From positions 13,342,501-13,406,500 of the forward strand of contig NC_092666.1 of the NCBI RefSeq assembly GCF_032118995.1: 64,000 nucleotides of DNA, given 5' to 3'. The notes beneath the pieces are model-generated. The model was not told the origin of the DNA. It made no database searches and saw only the letters and a list, made by a program, of their open reading frames with translations. The stretch's first letter is position 1, and each line of letters starts with the position of its first letter. The position numbers were made by a program, and so were the translations under genes. This document shows positions 44,396 through 53,500 of the stretch, one piece after another. The stretch is from Asterias amurensis. Lineage: Eukaryota; Echinodermata; Asteroidea; Forcipulatida; Asteriidae.

Positions 44396-44868
44396 CCACG
44401 TCTCGTTGCTTGCGGGCCACTGACATGTGTGTTGTTGCGTAGCTCCTTTATTTGGTTAGCAGCTTACAACCACCAATACTATTTTCAGTCTATAAAAGAC
44501 TTGGGCATTAAACGAATAATGGTTTAAACAACTATTTAACAACGATTAAGAAAATACCACAATAAGATCTTTCGCAAATATAGACTTGTGCTCCAGTCGT
44601 TAATGTCGCACAGATAGGAGATCGCTGCTCTCGCACGAGACTGCAGTCTCGCGAGAACATCGCCAGTGTTGTGAGAATCGCGGGGAATGTCGGACCGCCA
44701 ACAAAACATTTAAAGTTACCTGGAAATATAATTTTTTTTCTTCTTTCAAACATAAGAGTATATGGTTACGAACAATAAAATACTTTTTTTTAGTAATTGT
44801 TTGTCACGATTTATATGTTTAAAAAATATATTAAGTTGTTTGGGGGCTGACTCCGCCTACCCCTTTTG
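44396..44868. other. No gene or repeat recognised
   Basis: Only short frames without motifs are seen. Confidence 0.3.
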
Positions 44869-45128
44869 TGACGTCAATCGAGGCAGACTTTGCCTGCAAT
44901 GCGTATAGTAAACACACGTGCAAAGTACATGTACGTCCAAGTCGTGCGTTGGTACATTTCAAAAAGTGTTTTTCTGCATTCAGCAGCAATACACCTGGTC
45001 GGCATTGCCGGAAAAAAACAAAAAATTTTTTTGTTGAAACGTACAAACTCACGACTTGGTCCGTACATGTACTTTGCAATTGTGTTGACTCTACGCATTA
45101 CAGGCAAAGTCTGCCTCGATTGACGTCA
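44869..45128. repeat. Family L foldback element
   Basis: GACGTCAATCGAGGCAGACT at the left and AGTCTGCCTCGATTGACGTC at the right are perfect complements. Pairing continues through TTTGCCTGnAATGCGTA, AAAGTACATGTACG and CCAAGTCGTG. About 110 bases per arm surround a centre near 44995-45030. Four overlapping open frames on both strands come from this symmetry. Confidence 0.85.
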
Positions 45129-45857
45129 CGAACAGCGCCCTCTCGGGTCGGGGTCTACTCTTAAATTTGTAAATAACATAAGAACAGATTTTTTAAAACC
45201 TTATTTAACTGTTTATTCACATTCCACTCATCAAAACACATTAGTGACAAAAGCTTTATTTTGAAAAATTACAACTTCCAGGTGACTTTAATGACTTGTT
45301 CAAAGGTTTGTTATAACATGGAAAATACTGCCTGGTTGATTTCGCACAATGGTTGAAGGGCATTATTTGAGGAGGAAACTCGTGTACACTTTGTACCTTC
45401 TGTTTTCCCACGGTTTGCCCATTATGCAAAACCAATCAGGCGGTAGTTGAGACAAACCTTGTAGTGGCCACCTAGAACAATCGATGTTGAATAAAATTAG
45501 AAAATACCCACCTCCCATCCTAAGTTTCGATTGTTAAATATTGAATGGCTTCATAAATCTACACTGATAGAGATTCAAGTAATGTCTCGAATTAGCCTAA
45601 TGTTTGAGGTCAAAGGTTTTCTACATCAGTAGTTTTTAATGGCTTTATCCGTCTTAAACAAACACACAACTTTTCATATCTTAGCCAGTTGTGTATTGTT
45701 TTCTTCCGTTTCTCGTAGACGAACAGAGTAACGTTAATACCAAACCGGCTCTTTTCAGAGCCAACACTCCCTCAAAAGAGTTTTATTTATGATTGTACAC
45801 GCAAGTTTACTATTATTTAGAATTTAGTTCAGAGGATGAGTCCTATATAGGGCTACA
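45129..45857. other. No gene recognised
   Basis: A short family J fragment (CCGGCTCTTTTCAGAGCCAA, about 45746) is the only recognised item. Confidence 0.3.
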
Positions 45858-46071
45858 TGTACTTGAATTCGATACCTCAGGAGAGGTCTCGAATTAAATT
45901 CAAATATTTTAGTGCGAAATTATACTTCTTTCTCAAAAACCATGTTACTTCAGAGGAAGCCGTTTCTCACAGTGTTTTATACTATCAACAGCCCTCTATT
46001 GCTCGTTTCCAAGTAAGTTTTTATGCTACTAATTATTTTGAGTAATTACCAATAGTGTCCATGTCTTTAAA
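45858..46071 (+). mobile_element. Family A MITE, right-half copy 16
   Basis: A reduced palindrome (TCGATACCTCAGGAGAGGTCTCGA) is followed by ACTTCTTTCTCAAAAACCAT, CAGAGGAAGCCGTTTCTCAC and ends ACCAATAGTGTCCATGTCTTTAAA. The left half is absent. Confidence 0.7.
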
Positions 46072-46576
46072 ACACGGACAACATGGCGACAAATTACCAT
46101 GCACTCACCTTGCGATACTCATTATTATTTTCGCCATTTTGTAATAACAGATTCTACGGTCACCCTTAAGATCCTATGGTCCTTTCTCTTTGAACAGTTG
46201 TCCGTCGTGTGGCGCCTTCTGCCCATTCAAAACACCCGCATCACACAGTAGAAAGGGTCGCTGGTTTAGAATCTGACTACCTTATCCAGACTTTATGTTC
46301 TCTACTTTCTACCTCTACATCGCAGGGAATCCATTTTGAAAGCTTTCTTCTGATAGCTGTTCTATTGAAGAATAGTACGGCATGGTTGAATGGACACAAT
46401 GGCAAGAACATCTTTACCAAGGGTCGATATTCCAATCCAAAGGAAATGTGTTACATAATGAAATGTGACGTGTATTGTTTGCCTAACTGTAAGAAGTCAA
46501 AACACGACGAAGCGATCTGGCAAGACTATCACATTTTTTCAGCTGCAAGACGCATTTATTGGAATATCTATAGTGC
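46072..46576. other. Unsupported open frame region
   Basis: A 123-codon plus-strand frame spans 46209-46580. Its last codons run into the edge of a family A copy, and no splice sites or motifs support it. I do not annotate a gene. Confidence 0.3.
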
Positions 46577-46882
46577 TTAAAGGCAGTGGACACTATTGGT
46601 AATTACTCAAAATAATTGTTAATAACAACTTACTTAGTAACGAGCAATGGAGAGCGGATGATATAGTAAAAAAAAAAAAAAAAAAAAAAAAACGATGTGG
46701 GAAACGGCTCCCTCTGCATTAAACTAGTTTTTGAGAAAGGGGTAATTTCTCAGTCAAATAATAAAATACTTCTGTCAACTGGAGGTCTTTTATGATGCAT
46801 CTCATAAGCACGCAAAGTATCGCAACAAGAGTGTTGTTTCTTTCATATTTTTTCTTGCAAATTTGATAACCAATTAAGCCAT
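46577..46882 (-). mobile_element. Family A MITE, truncated copy 17, with long A run
   Basis: It begins TTAAAGGCAGTGGACACTAT and contains an A run of about 28 at 46665-46692. It follows the palindrome-less subfamily (TTTTATGATGCATCTCATAA). The right end is lost at TTGATAACCAATTAAGCC, followed by a TAA/TAG microsatellite at 46884-46912. Confidence 0.7.
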
Positions 46883-46966
46883 TAATAATAATAGTAGTAA
46901 TAATAATAATAGTTCTGTGAACAATCGTGAGTCTGCTGCCACCTAGCGTCCGTAAAAACATATCGT

Positions 46967-47506
46967 TTAAACTGGGACCACTGGCAGTTTTCCGCAATAT
47001 TTTACGCCGTCTCTGTCTTTGGTGGTTCGTTTTATATCAACAATCTCGTCAAACTCCTTGACGTTATTATTCTCTTCCGTCCACTCATTCCTCAGATTTT
47101 TGTAGACGATAATTGCCAGGGCGGACGCGTCAAAACGGTGGCCCCCAACCTTAGCACCTTTGGGTTTAATGCACTGTTTCCTCATTGCACACTCGTACAG
47201 AGGTACCAAGAGACGCTCTCGTATGATTGAGTTATTCACCATTAGAATTCTCCCGGCTGAGATGTGAGGGGCTTCTTTGACCGATTTAAAATACTTTTCT
47301 CTGTCAACTCCCAATTCAGCATACATATCCATGTGTGTCTTAAAATATTGGTGCGTGGTCTTCTGTTTGATTTTGGGGTCGAAGCCGTGAATGTGGCACA
47401 TGTAACCGTGGTGGAGGTGGAGGTATGGAAAGAGCGTGCGCAGTGACCCCGTGAACCGCACAGACGCGTCACCGTAGAAAATGGCGCCAAATTCTGTCAG
47501 GGTTTC
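46967..47506 (-). CDS. DUF1647-like gene 2, exon 4 (last)
   Basis: The acceptor CCATCCGCAG precedes GAAACCCTGACAGAA. There are 179 codons to the stop at 46967. The start ETLTEFGAIFYGDASVRF aligns position for position with gene 1. Also shared are HGFDPKIK, AELGVDREKYF, APHISAGRILMVNNS, YECAMRKQC and KYCGK. Differences are scattered, with no frameshift. Confidence 0.9.
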   Translation of the reverse strand, partial: ETLTEFGAIFYGDASVRFTGSLRTLFPYLHLHHGYMCHIHGFDPKIKQKTTHQYFKTHMDMYAELGVDREKYFKSVKEAPHISAGRILMVNNSIIRERLLVPLYECAMRKQCIKPKGAKVGGHRFDASALAIIVYKNLRNEWTEENNNVKEFDEIVDIKRTTKDRDGVKYCGKLPVVPV

Positions 47507-50500
47507 CTGCGGATGGTAACATCGAAAAGTTGGGGTCAAACAAGTTCAACTTAGGCCTTAGACGAGGTAAACAACAACAATGTTTATTTGCAAATTCCTC
47601 ACTTAATATGAAGTACAACGTAAACAAAGTGATACCAGAGGAAAAACCATTAGACCCTTTCGGTACAGAAAAAAAAAGTTCAGTTCACAGATTTAAAAAA
47701 TAACTTACAGGGTTTACAGAAGGTAGTGGTGAAAGACTTCTCTTGAATTATTATTCCATGAAATGCTTTACTTTTTGAGATTACACTAAAACAATATCAA
47801 TTCTCGATATCGAGAATTGCGGATATATTTTAAACACATGTAATGACACGGCGAAACGTGCGGATAAAAGGGTGTGTTTTCCCGTTATTTTCTCCTGACT
47901 CCGATGACCGATTGAGCCTAAATTTTCACAGGTTTGTTATTTTATATATAAGTTGTGATACACAAAGTGTGGGCCTTGGACAATACTGTTTACCGAAAGG
48001 GTCCAATGGCTTAAGTGAATTGTGGGCACAGCCAAGTCAGCAAAGCTTGTGTTAGGGTGTGCCCATACAAAAACAATCGCATGAGTTTATACAAAACAGA
48101 CAGACACAGACAAAGCATAAAGCACATGACCGACAGTATTGCGACTATTATGCCATTTCACTGTTCACCATATTTTTCTTGGGGGCTGAAATATATTTTC
48201 CAATGAATGACTCATGTGCTACCAAAATGGTTGTAACATATACTGCGGTTGGTTGCCTCTAAGTCCCCGTAAAACTTACACCGTGTGACAAGGTCCTATA
48301 AAGTATACTGATTACTGACTGAGTTAAAACCTTAAAGGAACACGTTGCCTTGGATCTAGCGAGTTGGTGAATGGAAAGCGTTTGAAGCAGTTTGTTATCA
48401 AATGCAAAATGATGAGAAAGATGTTTTAGAAGTATAATAACGATCCACACAAATGGCTCGAAATTGCATGGTGATCTAACACGGCACGCCATTTTGTCAA
48501 ATTTTGTATTGATGTAGAGTCAAGTTTTTGACTCCATAAATTGACCGACCCTGTTAGTTCGCAAAATAAAATGAAAACCAACCAAATTCGAGACTTGATT
48601 GTGTGGATCATTATACTCTACTTTCAAAACATCTTTCTAACCATATGCATTTTATAACAAACACTTTCAAACGCTTTTCATGGACCAACTCGACCGATCC
48701 AAGGGTACGTGTCCCTTTAAAGGCAGTGGACACTATTGGTAATTGTCAAAGACTAGTCTTCTCACTTGGTGTATCTCAACATATGCATAAAATAACAAAC
48801 CTGTGAAAATTTGAGCTCAATCGGTCATCGAACTTGCGAGATAATAATGAAAGAAAAAACACCCTTGTCACACAAAGTTGTGTGCGTTTAGATGGTTGAT
48901 TTCGAGACCTCAAGTTCTAAATCTGAGGTCTCGAAATCAAATTCGTGGAAAATTACTTCTTTCTCTAAAACTATGTCACTTCAGAGGGTGCCGTTTCTCA
49001 CAATGTTTATACCATCAACCTCTCCCTATTACTCGTCACAAAGTAAGGTTTTATGCCAATACTTATTTTGAGTAATTACCAATAGTGTCCACTGCCTTTA
49101 AAAGCAACTCTTAATGCACTTTTTAATGTCTGCAAGAAGTGAATAAGTATCTTTAAAGTCAACACACTTTTTGCGAAATGAAAAATAGTGCTGTCGATGG
49201 CTCGTAGTTATTGATGTATGTTATAATAAGAACAAACAGAATAAAGTTACGACTATCCGTTTCTTCCCTGCCCGGTGTCAACTAATGGCCCCTCTTAATT
49301 CCAACAAATGGATCACGTTCTCCGGTCAATATAAATGACTGGGCAGTAATGAAGTCATTAGTAATTCTGTCGATGCTTGTGTAGACAGAATGTATTGTGT
49401 ACAAGTTAATAAGTCTGGTATTATTGACTTGCGATGTCGTTATCACTTGACTTTTAGTACTTTGTTCTAATATAACACGAAATATAAATTTATAGGGATG
49501 ATTTGAGAAGATGAAATCGTATGTCTTAAGAAGGTCGAAGAATTTCATTATCTTCCTTGGTTTCTTATCTAAAGACGTTTAAGGGAATGTCTGTCTACGT
49601 TTGGTTCACTGGGACTGACCAAGCCCAAATTATAAGGAAATCATGCCTGAAGCCTTTCTCATAATAACATTTCGGGATTGAAAATGACTATTTTTTTTAC
49701 ATAAAATTCAAAGAGGTCGTTTCTCAAAGAGTATCAATATATAAAACAAGGTACTCAAGGCGCTGAGTATATTATAGAAACTTTCAGAAAGATAGGTTAT
49801 TGGAGTGATGAATTCTGAGACCCAATATTGAGCACCTTATAAGGGTTACCGCGCATACAGCAGCCACAACCAGGAAACACCGGGGCGAATCCCTTCTCTT
49901 TTCGATAAGTGCACTGGGGATTCAAACCTACATTCTGCAAGGTTAGTCCTCCAGTGCTCTTGATCAAGTATCAGTGTTCTGTTTACGGTCATTCATAATT
50001 TGAGTAATTACCAAAGATATGCACTCCCTTTGAAAAAGGCAGTGAACACTATTGGGAATTACTCAAAATAATTTGTTAGCATAAAAACTTACCGTTGGTA
50101 ACAAGCAATGGAGAGCTGGTATAACATAATTTGTGAGAAACGGTTCCCTCTGAAGTAACGTCTTTTTCAAGAAAGAAGTAATTTTCCACGGATTTGATTT
50201 CGAGGCCTCAGAATTAGATTTTAAGGTCCCGAAATCAAGCATCTGAAAGCACACAACTTTGTGTGTCAAGAATTTTTTTCTTCCATTATTGTCTCGCAAC
50301 TTGGACGACCAATAATTGAGTTTAAATTTTCACAGGTTTGTTATTTTGTGCATATGTTGAGACACCAAGTGAGAAAACTGGGCCCAATTTCATGGTTCTG
50401 CTTACCGTAAGCACAGAATCGGTGCTTACGAAATCAGGGAATTATGTGCTTACGGCAAGCGTATTTCACGGGTTAGCGGCGAATTTTGGCTGCTGCGCGT

Positions 50501-53500
50501 GCGTACTTCCCGTAACTAGGCATTCTAGGCTTACAAGGCTAGCGCAGAAATTCGGCGCTTGCACGGAAGCGGGGAATTGTGGTCGTCAGCGCAGAATTCG
50601 GCGGTAAGCAGAGCCATGAAATTGGGCCCTGGTCTTTGACAATTACAAAAGGTGTCTACTAAGGGCTCGATTTTACAAGTTGTTAGTTTTTCAATATCGA
50701 CAACTTATCTAAGATTAATCTTCAGTGCTTTTCGAAATGGAGCAGAGAAACTAGCTAGACGGAACTACTTTATACTTACGCGCATTATGACAACTTTCCA
50801 TGCGTACATATGAAGGTCTCTCACGTGCGCGGGATAGTCCCGGAAAACCAGTCTGCGCATGTGCACGTTGCACATTGCGCTAAGCTGATTACAGTAAAAG
50901 AAAAAAAGAGGAAATTTTAAGTTTTTTTATGCAATGAAAAGAAACATTATTGAATTGGTCCTTTTAGTAAATAAAACAAAAAGAGGATTCATTTTAGGTT
51001 TTGTTATGCAATGGAAACAGAAACATTTTGAATTGGCTCATTACAAAGGGTACATTATTACGTTATTTTCACATTATTGTTACTATTATTATCATTTTTA
51101 AAAGGTTCATGAAAATGCCACATGAAACCATAATGTCAGAATGGGGACCCCACGGTCGCCAGGTGGCAGCAGAGTGCTTAGCAGGTAAACATATTATTAT
51201 TGGCCCTTTTCGAAACCAGGGGCCTATCTCAAACCACGGCTTGGGCTCCGGCTCACTCCTCACTGGATATTGAAGGTGCAGGCTTAGATTTAATCTTAGG
51301 ACTTAGGACTAAGGACGAGTCCGAGCCTTGCACTGTAACATGTAAACCTTAAGATGGATCCCAAGTTAGGACGAGGTATAACTCAAGAAAGGAATTATCT
51401 TAAGGCTAGTTCGACCAGCGACCATTTGTCAACCACTAGTCAATAGGCAACATCGCCCAATGGTCGACAATAGTATACACATATTGACTGGCAATGGGGG
51501 GCCTATTCTCGTCCCTCTTCTGGTCACCCAAAGTCCACTATTTACCGAATTATGCCAGTCAATGTGTGTTTTATAAAACACCTCGATCTTAAAATATGAA
51601 ATACGAACAGAAATCTCGGGAAAAAAAGAAGTTTTGTAGTTGCTGTTCACGGTTCACGTCAAGATCGAGGGCGCTGTAAAAAGGCACTATTGTCAAAGAC
51701 TAGTGCCCGGCGGGCACTATTCCCGCAAAACACGCGCGCGCGATCACTAGACTGTGTTTCAGCCAAACCGAATACAGAAAAAGCAAGTGGTGTATTATAA
51801 CCAACTTATAGTCCCTTGATCGACGTTACTCCTAGTGTATCGTGAAATCGCTTGCAGGTGTTTTTTTCAAAAGGATAATGAACCGTCGCCAGCACGAAGC
51901 CACCTCTGTACGCACGCATGCAGCAAATGCGTTTAAAGCTGAAATCAAATTGAATACATTCAATGTACATTATCTCAATTTAGTGACTGTACAAAATTGC
52001 GAAATGTAGGCCTTTTACACAAACATAATGTCTAGACTTCGAAGTTGTATGAGTGCCAGACAATGAACCATTGCAAGCATTCATGCAACACGGCATGTGA
52101 ATTTGTCTGTACCAATCCTTTGGGGCTTTGACAACAACAACAAATAGTACAAAATAATATATGGAAGAAAAACAGATAATAATCTTGGCGAAAACAACAG
52201 CCGTTCCGAGTTGTATATTCGGAACAGGTTATAATAATCTTGACGAAAACATTAAAAAGCTGTTCCGACTTCTATGTCAGAACTACAATATTGACGAAAA
52301 CAAAAGCTGTTCCAACTGATGTTGGAACAACGTTTAAAAAGTTAGGTTTGCGGTGACAACATGTGAAATCTTTGTAATAGTGGTGGCTCTGAGAAGGGCC
52401 AAATTGCATGCTCGGCATTTCGGTCAGTGTGCTCGACCGTCTTCGGGAGGATATGTATATTTGGTTTGCGGTAACACCAAGTCTGTTTGTTTGTTTGTTT
52501 GTTTGTTTGAATGATCTTCCCATCAAGGGAACTCAGCAAACTCACACAAGCGATATAAACACCAAGCTGGCAACAACCAATCTCTCTCATACAAACTTTG
52601 GTTTAACGTCTATGATTATGAATTACACAAATCAAGCAAGTGTGGTTCATTAACTAGACGACAATATTTATTCTAGTCATGGTGAAATCAGCGGTTAGCT
52701 GGGGGGATTCAAACCCACAACTTTCTGATTGCAAGTCCTGCAGTCTAACCACTTGACGAATCTCTTTGCTGTGTAGACTGATTATGTTCTTTTGGAAACT
52801 GGTCTTGCTTTGTATTATACTACTGCATAGTAGCTACAATAATGTATATATATATATAAACAACACAACAACACAGTAAACGAATATATTTCCCCTTACT
52901 ATCTGACAAAGGAATAATCTTTTCACGGATTAAAAGCTGGAAGTTGAGAAGTAACTATATTAATTTACTTTTGTTCTTCTTCTTCTTTTCATGGGAAGGG
53001 GGGGGGGGGGGTGGTTATGATGGCATACCTTTTTAAAATTCTTTTCATTGAGCCCCAAGTTGTAAACATAAATTGGTGTGTCGGGCATGTGATTCTGCGC
53101 AGACGCAATCATCCCCATGACCTCACCCACGTGATTGTCCGAAACTGCTGCGACAATCACAAGTCGCCGAAAGAGGGCGTCCAGGTCCATCATGCCTCGC
53201 TCCGTGTCGATAAAACCAAATGAGGTTTGGTCGGGTGACTTTTTTGGGTGGTCATTTTTGACAATTGACGCTGTTTGAGACAAATTATTGGTTGAGACGT
53301 TCGAAGAAGCTGTGGTTTGAGTTGCCTGAGCATGTCCGATAATCCGCTCCTCTGATTTGCTGACAACTTGCACGTGATTCACGTCGGTTTGGGAGTTGTC
53401 TGTGAACAGAATTGATACATGTGTTTAATAACCTTAGCCTTTGGGACTGGGAAACTAGCATTAAATTTTCATCACCATAAGAGAACTTCTCTTATTAGCT

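Larger units (their letters stand above)
47507..50779. other. Intron 3 of gene 2, packed with repeats
   Basis: It contains D copy 2, an R fragment (48215-48297), B copy 4, A copies, a G repeat (49730-49945) and a C element nested in an A copy. The stretch 49105-49730 shows nothing recognisable. Confidence 0.5.
50885..53028. other. Intron 2 of gene 2 with F, J and SINE copies
   Basis: It holds an F-like element (51283-51400), a family J copy (52375-52483) and a SINE (52483-52765). A TA tract lies at 52842-52857. A G run at about 52999-53011 starts about 16 bases beyond the exon 2 donor. At 52160-52330 there are three irregular units with GACGAAAACAnnA and GCTGTTCC. Confidence 0.5.

Noticed and set aside
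44868..45164. Four overlapping open frames of 77-98 codons on both strands.
   Set aside because: They arise from a nearly perfect inverted repeat, so each frame mirrors another. No protein family is recognised.
46209..46580. A 123-codon plus-strand frame ending near 46580.
   Set aside because: It has no splice sites or motifs, and its end runs into a family A element.
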